The translations under genes and the position numbers were made by a program. This document shows, in pieces, positions 23,439 through 33,419 of a stretch of 64,000 nucleotides of DNA (within the stretch, counting starts at the first letter, position 1; each line of letters starts with the position of its first letter). This stretch comes from Owenweeksia sp. (GTDB lineage: Bacteria > Bacteroidota > Bacteroidia > Flavobacteriales > Schleiferiaceae): NCBI GenBank assembly GCA_002695025.1, contig NZNV01000010.1, positions 434,001 through 498,000 of the forward strand, written 5' to 3'. The notes under the pieces are model-generated. The model was not told the origin of the DNA. It searched no databases and worked only from the letters and a program-made list of their open reading frames with translations.

Positions 23439-25436
23439 ATGCCGCAAAAGACCTATCCCATTATACAAGATGACCCCTGGCTGAAGCCATACCAAGAGGA
23501 TATTGATGAGCGCTATATGTTTTTCAGCAAAAAGCGAAAGGAAATAGAAAAAGAGGAAGGTTCTCTTCTTGCCTATGCGCACCGCGACCTTTTCCTGGGC
23601 TTTAATTACGATACGCAAAAAAAGGGCTGGCGGTACCGTGAGTGGGCGCCCGCTGCGCAGCAACTGTGGCTTATTGGTGATTTCAACCGCTGGAACCCGG
23701 AAAGCCACCCCCTTGAAAAAAGAGAAGGTGGTATATGGGAGATCTTTATTCCTGACGGGGAAAATGGGCTGGCCCACAGGCAATTGCTAAAGGTGAAAGT
23801 ATTGTCTAATGATCTTACCCGTGATCGTATACCCGCCTATATCAAAAGGGCGGTACAGGATGTGCAAACGCACGATTTTGCCGGACAGATCTGGAACCCG
23901 GAACAAATCTTCCGCTGGAGCGACCAGGATTTTGATCCTGGTGTAATAGAAGAACCGGTGATCTACGAGGCCCATATCGGGATGGCGCAGGAAAAAGAAG
24001 GCGTGGGTACCTACCGTGAATTTGCGGATATTATTTTGCCCAGGGTGGTGGATGGAGGTTATAACTGCCTGCAATTGATGGCCATTCATGAACACCCGTA
24101 TTACGGCTCATACGGGTACCACGTTTCCAGCTTTTTTGCACCCTCATCCCGCTTCGGCACGCCTGAAGACCTGAAGTACCTGGTGGATAAAGCCCATCAG
24201 GCCGGTGTGGCGGTGGTGATGGATATAGTACCCTCTCACGCGGTAAAGAATATTGCCGAAGGCCTGGCCGACTTTGACGGCTCGCAGAACCAGTACTTTC
24301 ACCCGGGTGGACGAGGCTATCATACGGGCTGGGACTCCATGCTGTTTAATTACGGTAAAGAGGAGGTACTGCGGTTCTTGCTTTCCAACCTACGCTACTG
24401 GATGGAGGAATTCCATTTTGACGGTTTCCGCTTTGATGGTGTTACCTCCATGTTGTACCATCACCACGGGGACGTGGCTTTTGATCATTACGATAAATAC
24501 TTCCGCGATGGGGTGGATGAGGATGCCATACGCTACCTACAACTGGCCAATGAGCTGATCCATACTCTAAAACCGGGAGCCATCAGCATAGCCGAAGATA
24601 TGAGCGGTATGCCCGGTCTGGCCCGCCCTGTAAAAGACGGAGGCCTGGGCTTTGACTATCGCTTGGGCATGGGTTTGCCGGATTACTGGATAAAGCTCCT
24701 GAAACACAGCCGGGATGAGGATTGGAATATGCATGAACTGTGGAATGTGCTGAGCAACCGCAGGTGGAAGGAGAAAACGGTGGCGTATGCGGAATCACAT
24801 GACCAGGCATTGGTAGGAGATAAGACACTGGCCTTTTGGCTGATGGATAAGGAGATGTACTGGCACATGCGCAAGGGCGATGAAAGCGTGATCATAGATC
24901 GCGGCATAGCCCTGCATAAGATGATACGGCTGATAACGGCTGCGGTGGGTGGAGAGGCCTACCTTAACTTTATTGGGAATGAATTTGGTCACCCGGAGTG
25001 GATCGATTTCCCGCGGGAAGGCAATAGCTGGAGCTATAAATATGCACGGAGGCAATGGCACCTTGCCGATGATCCTGAACTGCGTTTTGGAGAGATGGCT
25101 CTTTTTGATAAAGCCATGTTGCACCTGCTGCGACAAAACCACGTTTTCAAGGCCCAGGCTGCACGGCAACTTAATGTAGATACGGAGAACAACGTACTGA
25201 TCTTTGAACGCCAAAACCTGGTGTTCATCTTTAATTTTCACCCGGAGCGGTCTATTGCGGATTACGCTTTTACCCCCCACCAAACGGGTCGTTTTAGGAT
25301 CGTTCTGAATTCCGATGATGAGGAATTTGGTGGTAACGGCAGGATAGACAATAAAGTGGTGCATCATACCAGCGATAGTGGCCGCTTAAGCCTGTACATT
25401 ACCTCAAGAACAGCGCTGGTACTGGCCCTGGCCTAG
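23439..25436 (+). CDS. glgB: 1,4-alpha-glucan branching enzyme (GH13, eukaryote-like)
   Basis: The 665-residue enzyme makes alpha-1,6 branches in glycogen. It has an N-terminal CBM48 ('YREWAPAAQQLWLIGDFNRW', about residues 66-87). The GH13 barrel has the three catalytic acids visible: Asp333 in 'DGFRFDG', Glu386 in 'IAEDMSG' and Asp455 in 'AESHDQ'. The C-terminal domain has 'NFHPERS'. The sequence style ('MAIHEHPYYGSYGYHVSSFFA', 'LNFIGNEFGHPEWIDFPREGN') is that of eukaryotic/GH13_8 branching enzymes. It heads the glycogen/maltodextrin cluster and shares CTAG with the stop of the convergent GH57 gene. Confidence 0.93.
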   Translation: MPQKTYPIIQDDPWLKPYQEDIDERYMFFSKKRKEIEKEEGSLLAYAHRDLFLGFNYDTQKKGWRYREWAPAAQQLWLIGDFNRWNPESHPLEKREGGIWEIFIPDGENGLAHRQLLKVKVLSNDLTRDRIPAYIKRAVQDVQTHDFAGQIWNPEQIFRWSDQDFDPGVIEEPVIYEAHIGMAQEKEGVGTYREFADIILPRVVDGGYNCLQLMAIHEHPYYGSYGYHVSSFFAPSSRFGTPEDLKYLVDKAHQAGVAVVMDIVPSHAVKNIAEGLADFDGSQNQYFHPGGRGYHTGWDSMLFNYGKEEVLRFLLSNLRYWMEEFHFDGFRFDGVTSMLYHHHGDVAFDHYDKYFRDGVDEDAIRYLQLANELIHTLKPGAISIAEDMSGMPGLARPVKDGGLGFDYRLGMGLPDYWIKLLKHSRDEDWNMHELWNVLSNRRWKEKTVAYAESHDQALVGDKTLAFWLMDKEMYWHMRKGDESVIIDRGIALHKMIRLITAAVGGEAYLNFIGNEFGHPEWIDFPREGNSWSYKYARRQWHLADDPELRFGEMALFDKAMLHLLRQNHVFKAQAARQLNVDTENNVLIFERQNLVFIFNFHPERSIADYAFTPHQTGRFRIVLNSDDEEFGGNGRIDNKVVHHTSDSGRLSLYITSRTALVLALA

Positions 25437-26443
25437 AAATGTTTTATCTCGAAATCGGAGAGGATATTCATGAAAGCAATGTAAAAGTCATAGGGTTGCC
25501 CGCTGAGGGAAGAGAGGCCCTTATAGTTCATGGTCATGAAAAACTCCAGCCGGGCAAAGGCTGCTATCTCAAAAAGCAGCTCCGGATTTTTCTCCTTAGC
25601 CGTATTTACCAGTTGTTTCAGCTTGGCAATAGCCTCTTTTTGCATCGCATTTTCAGAGAAATACGAAAAGTGACGTTCACTGTTGTGCCCAATGGGCATC
25701 GGCACATTATACCCATGCACCGCTTTGTACTTTAAAAGGGCTTCATGGGTAGAGATCAGGCTGTTCTTTACGGAGTGGTCCTTGAGTATCTTTTCCACTT
25801 GCAGATATCCCCGGGGCACATCAAAATGCTTTACCCGTACTTCACTTTTTTCACCGTGGGCAAAATCAGCGTTGAGTAGGATGCTGAGGCCTTTGGTGGC
25901 GGAAAGGAACAGCTGGTGAGGCGAGTGATTATTAAGATACCAGGGCAGCGCTTCGGTAACCACAGCGGTATATCCCTGCTTTACCAGCAAATCACCAAGG
26001 TCATTGTAAAAGATGCCTTCTGTATTAAAAAAGGTTTTAGGGCTTACACCAAACAGCTTCTTTACAAGTTTGGCCTGCTGTGTAGCCTCCAGCTGAAAAA
26101 GGTCCGGGGAAAACAGGGAGGCGATAGAGTGATGATAGGTTGTCCCCATCAGCTCGATAGTACCCTCCTCCACCTGTTCCCGTAGGAGCTGTAGGCATTC
26201 CGGGTCGGTCTTTTGCCATTGCTCCAGGAAGTAACCGGTAAAGGCCAGGTTTACCTGGCCCTGCTCCTTGACAAAGGCGAAAATAGTAGTAAGGGCTGGT
26301 TTGAAAGCCTTTTGGTACTGCTCTTTGAAGATCTCCGTACTGGCCTTCTGGTCATAGTAGTTCCTGGATTTGCCGATGTCAAAAAAGGAATAATCCAACA
26401 ATTTGGCGTGGGCATAAAAACTGAATAGCAGGCAGGTATCCAT
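25433..26443 (-). CDS. GH57-family alpha-amylase-like protein
   Basis: The 336-residue product shows GH57 features: 'LAFTGYFLEQWQ' near residue 60, 'GTIELMGTTYHHSI' near residue 93 and 'TFFNTEGIFYNDLGD' near residue 136. The last holds the glutamate expected as nucleophile, though the usual N-T-E-L reads N-T-E-G here. GH57 enzymes act on alpha-glucans in the cytoplasm. It lacks the long C-terminal domains of branching GH57 enzymes. The GT4 glycosyltransferase gene lies 6 bp upstream on the same strand. Confidence 0.82.
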   Translation of the reverse strand: MDTCLLFSFYAHAKLLDYSFFDIGKSRNYYDQKASTEIFKEQYQKAFKPALTTIFAFVKEQGQVNLAFTGYFLEQWQKTDPECLQLLREQVEEGTIELMGTTYHHSIASLFSPDLFQLEATQQAKLVKKLFGVSPKTFFNTEGIFYNDLGDLLVKQGYTAVVTEALPWYLNNHSPHQLFLSATKGLSILLNADFAHGEKSEVRVKHFDVPRGYLQVEKILKDHSVKNSLISTHEALLKYKAVHGYNVPMPIGHNSERHFSYFSENAMQKEAIAKLKQLVNTAKEKNPELLFEIAAFARLEFFMTMNYKGLSSLSGQPYDFYIAFMNILSDFEIKHF

Positions 26444-26449
26444 AAGAAC

Positions 26450-27667
26450 TTAGTTTAGGGAATCGCGTAAAACCCGCAGGATGGATTGGGCAATATTTTG
26501 CCAGTTCAGTTGCCGCAGGGCATCCTGGTTGGCGGAAATAGACCGGGCAGCCATTTTGCGATCGGTAAGGCAGGAAATTACGTGAGCGGTAAAGGTTTCC
26601 ACATCCCAGTAATCGGCTTTAAGAGCTCCGGGGAGTACTTCTCCGGCCCCGGATTGTTTGGACAATACCACCGGGATGCCGGCCCCGGCCGCTTCAATGG
26701 CGGAAAGCCCGAAAGGTTCCGATACCGAAGGCATGCAGTATACGTCCGCCATGGCAAAGAGTTCTTCTACCTGCTCATGGGTGATGTGCCCGGTAAAATG
26801 GAACTTCCCACTAACGCTGCGGTAAGCGCCTGATTCAATAAGTTGCTTCAATAATTCTCCGGTGCCGGCCATCACAAAGCGGGTATCGGGCATTTTACGG
26901 TGTACGGCTTCTGCGATCTGCATAAAGATACCGGGCCCTTTTTGCCCACTCAGGCGTCCTACAAAGAGAATGAGCTTTTCCGGAAAAATTTTATCAGCCA
27001 CAGGAGTGGATTTCGTGCGGGCGTATCCATTATGGATAACGTATACCGGGCTTTGAACTTCGTAATACTCGCGGATAACGTTTTTGGTGTATTGGCTCAC
27101 GGCAATAATAGCGGTAGCCTGTGCCATAGCTTCCTTTTCCAGCTCGTATATCCATGATCCGGATGGCCCTCCGCTGCGGTCGTAATCCAGGGAATGAACA
27201 TGAAGCACCAGCGGCTTTTTAGTTCGTTTTTTAAGTTCCAGGGCGGCACTGAATGTTACCCAGTCGTGGGCATATATAACGTCAAAATCAAGGGCATTTC
27301 CTTCGTGCACTACCTGTTCACTGAAATGCTCAACAACTTCCCTTATCTGGCTGACCTTTTCGGTAGCCTTATTTGTGGTATTTCTTTCTTCCACCTCATA
27401 ACCGCTGAGGTAATGATAGGGATCCAGCCTATGCCTGGCTTCTACCTCAATGATGTCCGCCATCAGCTCTTCTTCGGTAAAGGACAGGGATGCCAAAGCC
27501 TTTTTAAGGCTCCCTACGTGTTGCGAAGGGTTAGTGCCGGGCTGTATGACTGTAAGTTCTACCAGTTGTTGCAGGTGCCGGGAAATATGCGATGCCGCAA
27601 TGCCCAATCCGCTGTTTTGCGGGTGAGGTTCACCAGGGCCAAGCATCAATACTTTTATAGTGTCCAT
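26450..27667 (-). CDS. GT4-family glycosyltransferase in the glycogen cluster
   Basis: The 405-residue GT-B enzyme has an N-terminal 'GPGEPHPQNSGLGIAASHISRHL' acceptor-side region. 'YAHDWVTFSAALELKKRTKKPLVLHVHS' and 'VIHNGYA' follow. The C-terminal donor site is 'ILFVGRLSGQKGPGIFMQIA' with the E-x7-E motif 'EPFGLSAIEAAGAGIP'. Such GT4 genes are commonly paired with GH57 genes in Bacteroidota and are often annotated as glycogen synthase-like. Its product may be a glucan primer or a sugar nucleotide-derived oligosaccharide, which the sequence does not settle. Confidence 0.85.
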   Translation of the reverse strand: MDTIKVLMLGPGEPHPQNSGLGIAASHISRHLQQLVELTVIQPGTNPSQHVGSLKKALASLSFTEEELMADIIEVEARHRLDPYHYLSGYEVEERNTTNKATEKVSQIREVVEHFSEQVVHEGNALDFDVIYAHDWVTFSAALELKKRTKKPLVLHVHSLDYDRSGGPSGSWIYELEKEAMAQATAIIAVSQYTKNVIREYYEVQSPVYVIHNGYARTKSTPVADKIFPEKLILFVGRLSGQKGPGIFMQIAEAVHRKMPDTRFVMAGTGELLKQLIESGAYRSVSGKFHFTGHITHEQVEELFAMADVYCMPSVSEPFGLSAIEAAGAGIPVVLSKQSGAGEVLPGALKADYWDVETFTAHVISCLTDRKMAARSISANQDALRQLNWQNIAQSILRVLRDSLN

Positions 27668-27709
27668 AGCTGGTACTTAAATCGTTCCTGGGAGCCCCGT
27701 TGATGAGGC

Positions 27710-30154
27710 TTAAGCTACCTGGATACGCTGGAAAGTCTTGGGTACGGTAAGCAGCACCGTATCATTTCTCTTTATTAATTCCTGCGTTTTATCTTCTCCG
27801 TCCACTAGTACCTTCACTTTCTTTTCCGGCAGCTTATTCAATACTATCACGTAAGATTGATAGGCAGGGTCAAAGGTACCTTCAATTCTCTGTTCAATGA
27901 TAAACTCATCATTATCACAATATGTTCTGAAGGTTTTCAAGGCATAATGCCCTTCTCGATAAGCGTACCCGTCACCTTCGTCTTCATATAGTTCGGAAAT
28001 GCATTCTTTTTCCCCGTAGTAGATCAGCAGGTCGAGCTGTTCAAAAACAAACTCATCCACATACTGCATTTTGGGCTGCATGGGCAATACGGTTCCTGCC
28101 CGTACAAAAAGGGGTACCTGATGCAGCGGGGTCAGGATCTTGGTTTCACCCGGCCCTTCGTAGCATTCGTTATCCCAGTAAAAATACCAACTACCTTTCG
28201 GGATATACATCAGCCTTTCCGTGGCCCCTTCTTCTACAACCGGGCACACCATAAGATTATCACCTACAATGAATTCATCTTCCCGGAAATGTGTCTCAGG
28301 GTCATCCTGCGCTACCATCACCAATGACTTCAGAAAGGGCGTTCCACGCTGCGAATGTTGCCAGAAAGCCGTGTAGAGATAAGGCAACAGCTGGTAGCGG
28401 AATTCAATGAACTGCCGCACGAGGTTGGTGTATTTGGTACCGAACACCCAGGGTTCCTTATCGCCATGATCACCGGAAGAGTGCGTTCTGAAGAAGGGGT
28501 GAAAGACTGCAAGCTGTATCCAGCGCAGGTACAGCTCCGGTTTGGGAGTGCCGATAAAACCGCCTACATCGGAACCTGAAAAGGAAATGCCGGAAGAGGC
28601 CAGCCTTTGCATCTGGGTATTGGCAATACGGAGATGATCCCAGGTAGCTACGTTATCACCGGTCCACACCGCTGTATAGCGTTGCATGCCGGCATAACCT
28701 GAGCGGGCAATAGTGAGTGGGCGCTTGTCAGGCTGTGCCTTTTTCTGTCCGTCATGCGTGGCGCGGGCCATCTGCATGCCGTACACATTATGAGCTTTAC
28801 GGTGGCTGCACGGGTGGCCGTCATAATCATGGCGCACGTCCATAGGAAAGGTGCCATCTTCAAAAACAGCCGGCTCGTTCATGTCATTCCAAACACCACT
28901 CACCCCGCTTTCAGCGTAAAAACCAAGCATTCCGGACCACCACTCTCTTACCTTTGGGTTGGTGAAATCGGGGAAATGACAGGGGCCGGGCCATACGCTG
29001 CCGGTCATTTTAGGGCCATCGGCACGGGTGCAGAAATAACCATTCTCCATACCCTGCCGGTATACGGAATAGTTCTTATCTACCTTAATACCCGGGTCTA
29101 GGATGGCTACGGTCCTGAAGCCGTCTTTGGCCAGGTCTTCGTGCATTTTTTGCGGATCGGGGAAGCGCGTCTCATCCCAGGTAAAACAACGGTAACCATC
29201 CATATAGTCAATATCCAGGTGGATGACATCACAGGGGATGCGCAGGTTCCTGAATTTTTTAGCCAAAGCCCTGACGGCAGATTCCGGGTAATAGCTCCAT
29301 TTACTTTGCTGGTAGCCTAAGGCCCATTTAGGAGGCATGGCATGAGTACCGGTAAGGCGTGCATACTGCTCGGTTACGCTTACCATCTCCGGGCCGTAGA
29401 TAAAGTAGTAACGCATTTCACCCCCCTGGGCCCAAAAGCTGGTTACATCCTTGCGCTCTGCCGCAAAATCAAAATAGGAGCGGAAGGAGTTGTCCATAAA
29501 CACTCCATAGGCCCTGTTTTCATGGAGACCGATGTAAAAAGGAATATTCTTGTAAACCGGATCAGTGGTTTCGGTATAACCGTAACAATCCGTACCCCAT
29601 AGGTGGTAACGCCTGTTCAGTAAGTTGAGGTTCCCGGATTTATCGCCCAAGCCGTAATAGCTTTCTCCGGGCTGGCAGTGTTTGGTGTTAATGACCACCT
29701 TCCCGCCATAGCGCTTTTCCCTTCGCCAGTGGAAACCTTTCTCATCCTCCAGCAGCGTATGACCTTCCTTATCAGTAATGCGGGTAAGGAAGGAGTATTT
29801 GGAAAGACAGCAGTGGAGCTCAGGGGTAGAAATAAGGAAGTGGTCTTCCTGTTCTTCTACCTGAAAATCAACCTGCTCCGGGCTGAAGCCAGGGTCTATG
29901 GCATAGGAGAAATCATCCTCAAAATAGCCATCATTGGCAAAACGGAACTTTATGATCCTGGCGGTGAGAACCGTAAGCTCAAGGGCTGTGGTCTCACTGG
30001 TAAAGATCAGGGTATTCTCATGTACTCTTTCCCAGCTGCTAATGGTGCCAGGGAAAAATTCTTCGCTGTTCTTTTTATCCTGGAACTTTTCAAGATAGTT
30101 GCCTGAAAAGTCTTCGTTATTGTCTTGAGAGGGTTGAACAGAATCCTTTTCCAT
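27710..30154 (-). CDS. GH31 alpha-glucosidase
   Basis: The 814-residue enzyme has the GH31 N-terminal galactose-mutarotase-like domain and barrel. The catalytic nucleophile motif 'GVWNDMNEP' carries Asp424. Downstream are 'SGYAGMQRYTAVWTGDN', whose 'WTGDN' holds the acid/base Asp, and 'GSDVGGFIG' and 'FRTHS'. The C-terminal DUF5110-like domain is 'ISELYEDEGDGYAY'. No signal peptide is seen, so it acts in the cytoplasm on maltooligosaccharides, releasing glucose. It lies upstream of the GT4 gene with a 42-bp gap and is divergent from the glycogen synthase gene. Confidence 0.93.
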   Translation of the reverse strand: MEKDSVQPSQDNNEDFSGNYLEKFQDKKNSEEFFPGTISSWERVHENTLIFTSETTALELTVLTARIIKFRFANDGYFEDDFSYAIDPGFSPEQVDFQVEEQEDHFLISTPELHCCLSKYSFLTRITDKEGHTLLEDEKGFHWRREKRYGGKVVINTKHCQPGESYYGLGDKSGNLNLLNRRYHLWGTDCYGYTETTDPVYKNIPFYIGLHENRAYGVFMDNSFRSYFDFAAERKDVTSFWAQGGEMRYYFIYGPEMVSVTEQYARLTGTHAMPPKWALGYQQSKWSYYPESAVRALAKKFRNLRIPCDVIHLDIDYMDGYRCFTWDETRFPDPQKMHEDLAKDGFRTVAILDPGIKVDKNYSVYRQGMENGYFCTRADGPKMTGSVWPGPCHFPDFTNPKVREWWSGMLGFYAESGVSGVWNDMNEPAVFEDGTFPMDVRHDYDGHPCSHRKAHNVYGMQMARATHDGQKKAQPDKRPLTIARSGYAGMQRYTAVWTGDNVATWDHLRIANTQMQRLASSGISFSGSDVGGFIGTPKPELYLRWIQLAVFHPFFRTHSSGDHGDKEPWVFGTKYTNLVRQFIEFRYQLLPYLYTAFWQHSQRGTPFLKSLVMVAQDDPETHFREDEFIVGDNLMVCPVVEEGATERLMYIPKGSWYFYWDNECYEGPGETKILTPLHQVPLFVRAGTVLPMQPKMQYVDEFVFEQLDLLIYYGEKECISELYEDEGDGYAYREGHYALKTFRTYCDNDEFIIEQRIEGTFDPAYQSYVIVLNKLPEKKVKVLVDGEDKTQELIKRNDTVLLTVPKTFQRIQVA

Positions 30155-30381
30155 GCGCTATGTAGTATTTCCGTATCCATGATCTGTGCCGTGCCAGCCG
30201 GATCAAAACCGATAACAAAAAGAACGAAAAAAGTTTAAAGTCATCATGTCGCATTGAAATTTTTTAGATACCAGCGGGTAAGGTGCCGGATCAGGAAAAG
30301 AGATTATGAACGACAAACGTATTTTCCTCGATTTTAAATTACCTTTAAAGGCACTGTAGCCGAACAATCCATTTTACAGTC

Positions 30382-32181
30382 ATGACAAGCACTTCTGAAA
30401 CCAACGGTACCTTCCTGGCAGAAATAGCCTGGGAAGTCGCCAATCAGGTTGGTGGTATTTACACCGTAATACGATCCAAGGTTCCTCAGGCCAAAAAGGT
30501 TTGGGGAAATAACTACCTCCTGATAGGGCCTTATATTCATCACAATGCCATAGCTGATTTTGAGGAACATGAAGAATACGACAATCCCGTTGGAAGGGCG
30601 GTTTTAGCCTGTCGTGAAATGGGCTTTGAAGTCCACCTTGGGCGGTGGCTGGTTACGGGCCGCCCCAACACCATCCTGCTCAACCCGCAGAGCGTGATGC
30701 ACGAACTGGGGAACATCAAGCATTTTTACTGGAAGAACCATCACATCAGCTTTTCCAAGCACGATCCGTTGATGGATGAGGTCATGGCCTTCGGGTATAT
30801 GGTGTTCCATCTTATCTCGGCACTCGCCCGGGAGCTGATGAAGGATCAGCACACGCTTTTGGCTCATTTCCATGAATGGATGGGAGGAACGGCTATTCCC
30901 GATATCAGGAGGGAGCAACTGCCGGTAAAGACCATATTTACCACTCATGCCACCATGCTGGGGCGCTACCTGGCTATGAATGACCAGGATTTTTATGGTC
31001 ACCTGCCCTTTTACGATTGGGAGAAGGAAGCAGCCAATTTTGACATTGAAACCATTGTACGTCTTGAGCGGGCCTGTGTTCACGGGGCCCATGTTTTTAC
31101 CACGGTAAGTGACGTTACCGGCAGGGAATGTGCCCATCTCCTGGGTCGCAGCCCGGATGTGATAACGCCTAATGGCCTTAACATAGAGCGCTTTTCCGTT
31201 CTTCATGAAGTGCAGAACCTGCACCATAAGCACAAGCGTGCGCTGGAGCAGTTTATTATGGGTCATTTTTTCCACAGCTACGCTTTTGATCTTTCCAAAA
31301 CGCTGTACTTTTTTACCTCCGGCCGTTTTGAATACCTTAACAAGGGTTATGATCTTACCCTGGAGGCCCTGGCGCGCCTCAACTGGAAGATGAAGGAAAA
31401 CAACATCCCCCTTACGATCGTGATGTTCTTTATTACGCGGCAACCGACCCACTCCATCAATGCAGAAGTTTTGAACGCCCGGGCTATGTTGGATAAGATC
31501 GGGCAGAACTGCGATATGATCGTACGCCAGATCAAGGAGAAACTATACGTGAAAGCGGCCAGCAGCGATACGGATCATCGGTTGCCTAATCTCAATGACC
31601 TGGTGGATGATTACTGGCGGCTACGCTACCGCAGGACTATTCAAAGCTGGAAGGGACCGGGCTTGCCGAGTGTGGTAACCCACAACCTGGTGGATGATGC
31701 CAATGACCCTATTTTGAACTACCTGCGCAAAGCTAATCTGGTAAACCGGCAGGAGGATAAGGTAAAGATCGTGTACCATCCCGATTTCATCGCTTCCACC
31801 AACCCGCTTTTCGGGATGGAGTACGGGGAGTTTGTGCGGGCCTGCCACCTGGGGATATTCCCCAGCTACTACGAACCCTGGGGCTATACACCTTTGGAAT
31901 GCCTGGCCCGTGGCGTGGCGGCCGTTACATCTGATCTTTCCGGTTTTGGGGATTACCTGAAACATGTGCCCATAGGAGATGAGGATCACGGGGCTTTCTC
32001 CGTAGAGCGATACAATAAGAGCTTTGACGAGTCTGCTACGGATCTTGCCAATATACTGTTCAACTTCATTACCCGTACACCGCGTATGCGTATTGATATG
32101 CGTAATAAGTCAGAGGATCTTTCCGAGAGCTTTGACTGGAAGAATCTCTATGCATTTTATCTGGAGGCGTATAATGCCTGA
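30382..32181 (+). CDS. Glycogen synthase, GT3 family (eukaryote-type)
   Basis: The 599-residue protein matches GT3 (yeast/animal Gsy) rather than bacterial GT5 GlgA: 'FLAEIAWEVANQVGGIYTVIRSKVP' at the N terminus, 'AHFHEWMGGTAIP', 'TTHATMLGRYLA', 'VSDVTGRECAHLLGR', 'VITPNGLNIERF' and 'GIFPSYYEPWGYTPLECLARG'. GT3 enzymes elongate glycogen from UDP-glucose. In Bacteroidota a GT3 enzyme is common in place of GlgA. This fits the absence of any glgC (ADP-glucose pyrophosphorylase) in the cluster. It is divergently transcribed from the GH31 gene. Confidence 0.93.
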   Translation: MTSTSETNGTFLAEIAWEVANQVGGIYTVIRSKVPQAKKVWGNNYLLIGPYIHHNAIADFEEHEEYDNPVGRAVLACREMGFEVHLGRWLVTGRPNTILLNPQSVMHELGNIKHFYWKNHHISFSKHDPLMDEVMAFGYMVFHLISALARELMKDQHTLLAHFHEWMGGTAIPDIRREQLPVKTIFTTHATMLGRYLAMNDQDFYGHLPFYDWEKEAANFDIETIVRLERACVHGAHVFTTVSDVTGRECAHLLGRSPDVITPNGLNIERFSVLHEVQNLHHKHKRALEQFIMGHFFHSYAFDLSKTLYFFTSGRFEYLNKGYDLTLEALARLNWKMKENNIPLTIVMFFITRQPTHSINAEVLNARAMLDKIGQNCDMIVRQIKEKLYVKAASSDTDHRLPNLNDLVDDYWRLRYRRTIQSWKGPGLPSVVTHNLVDDANDPILNYLRKANLVNRQEDKVKIVYHPDFIASTNPLFGMEYGEFVRACHLGIFPSYYEPWGYTPLECLARGVAAVTSDLSGFGDYLKHVPIGDEDHGAFSVERYNKSFDESATDLANILFNFITRTPRMRIDMRNKSEDLSESFDWKNLYAFYLEAYNA

Positions 32182-32193
32182 GGTATGCAACTA

Positions 32194-32664
32194 CTAAACA
32201 CCCGCCTTGGGCCGCTTGCTGTGTTTCTTTATACTTTTTGCCACAGTGCCTTTCAGCGCTTCAAGGGCAGGACCCCAGTAGCTCACCATATACTCAAGGA
32301 TGGCTTCTGTAGGGAAGTTGCAAAGGGCCAGCGTAAGCTGGGTACCTTTTTTATTCGCTTTAAGGCTGAATGTCAGGGTGGTGTGATTTTTAGCTTCATC
32401 CGGTAATTGCAGAGTAGAGTTGAGACAGGTATAGCTCAGTAGTTTATGTGGCTCAAAGTGCAATACGCTGCCGTGGTTCTCAAATCCTGGGTGGTTTAAA
32501 TCGCGTATGGTGATCGGAGAGCCGGGCTTCCAGTTGGTAGTGATCTCCACGTCCATGCCTGTACCGGTCATCCAGCTTTTCATAAGTTGGGGTTCAGTGA
32601 TCGTTTTCCATACTTCTGCCGGGGAGGCAGCAAGAGAAACCGATTTTTCAATGGTTTGATTCAT
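32194..32664 (-). CDS. SRPBCC (AHSA1/START-like) domain protein
   Basis: The 156-residue product is a single START-like fold: 'IEKSVSLAASPAEVWKTITEPQLMKSWM' at the N terminus, 'WKPGSPITIRD', 'HKLLSYTCL' and 'TTLTFSLKANKKGTQLTLAL'. Proteins of this type bind hydrophobic ligands in the cytoplasm or act as Hsp90-activator-like domains. Function here is unknown. It converges with the glycogen synthase gene 12 bp away. Confidence 0.85.
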   Translation of the reverse strand: MNQTIEKSVSLAASPAEVWKTITEPQLMKSWMTGTGMDVEITTNWKPGSPITIRDLNHPGFENHGSVLHFEPHKLLSYTCLNSTLQLPDEAKNHTTLTFSLKANKKGTQLTLALCNFPTEAILEYMVSYWGPALEALKGTVAKSIKKHSKRPKAGV

Positions 32665-32732
32665 AACGGGTTTGGTTTTAATTGTGGTAGAATGCTTAAC
32701 TCAAGCGCATTAATAGGGGTATAGCAGGATGT

Positions 32733-33407
32733 TTAAAAGGCCCCTAACTGTTTTATGGTTATACTTTTACGATCAAAATCAATGAGGCCCTCATCCCGCA
32801 GCTCGTTGAGCGTAGTGGTTACCGTTTGGCGCGAAGTGCCTATGAGGTTGGCAATATTTTTATGGGTGTAAAAATGTTCCACCACCACAAGGTCGCCTTT
32901 TTTTTCACCTTTTTCAATAGCCAGTTCCCGGATAAAATCCATCAGGCGTGAGCGTACGTCCTTAAAGACCAGGTTGTCTATCCTCCGTTCCATTTTACGG
33001 ATGCGAAAGCCGATCCATTTGTAGACCTTAAAGCTGAAGTCGCGGTTTTTGCGCATCAGCTCCTGTACATCATCTATGTTTACGGGGCATACGGTGGTAT
33101 TGTTTTCCAGGGCCTCGGCTATTTCACTGCGTTTATCTTCACCCAGCAGGGCCAACTCACCAAACATTTCACCTCGTCCTAAAATGGCCTTTACCACTTC
33201 ATCCCCGCCCTCCGAATAGTTGAGAATACGCACCTTGCCACTGGCTATCAGGTACATGGTGTTGGCAGAATCATCGGTGAAGTAAATGGTTTCCCCTTTT
33301 TGGTAAGTCCTGAAATGGCCTTCATTAATGCCAAAGTCCTGCACCTTATGGGTACACATGACATTGTAGAGGTTTACATCGTCAAAATACCAAAGTTGAT
33401 TCCCCAT
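32733..33407 (-). CDS. Crp/Fnr family transcriptional regulator
   Basis: The 224-residue protein has a cyclic-nucleotide-binding jelly roll ('RTYQKGETIYFTDDSANTMYLIASGKVRIL', then 'GRGEMFGELALLGEDKRSEIAEAL') and a C-terminal winged HTH ('TKKNIANLIGTSRQTVTTTLNELRDEGLI'-like, about 180-208). No cysteine cluster as in Fnr is evident. The effector is unknown. It is the last gene of an apparent uvrC-patatin-crp run (gaps of 9 and 12 bp). Confidence 0.92.
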   Translation of the reverse strand: MGNQLWYFDDVNLYNVMCTHKVQDFGINEGHFRTYQKGETIYFTDDSANTMYLIASGKVRILNYSEGGDEVVKAILGRGEMFGELALLGEDKRSEIAEALENNTTVCPVNIDDVQELMRKNRDFSFKVYKWIGFRIRKMERRIDNLVFKDVRSRLMDFIRELAIEKGEKKGDLVVVEHFYTHKNIANLIGTSRQTVTTTLNELRDEGLIDFDRKSITIKQLGAF

Positions 33408-33419
33408 ATTCAGCCGTTT

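Noticed and set aside
30604-31452. A 282-codon open frame on the minus strand
   Set aside because: It is the shadow of the GT3 glycogen synthase gene, with no signal, domain or start context of its own.
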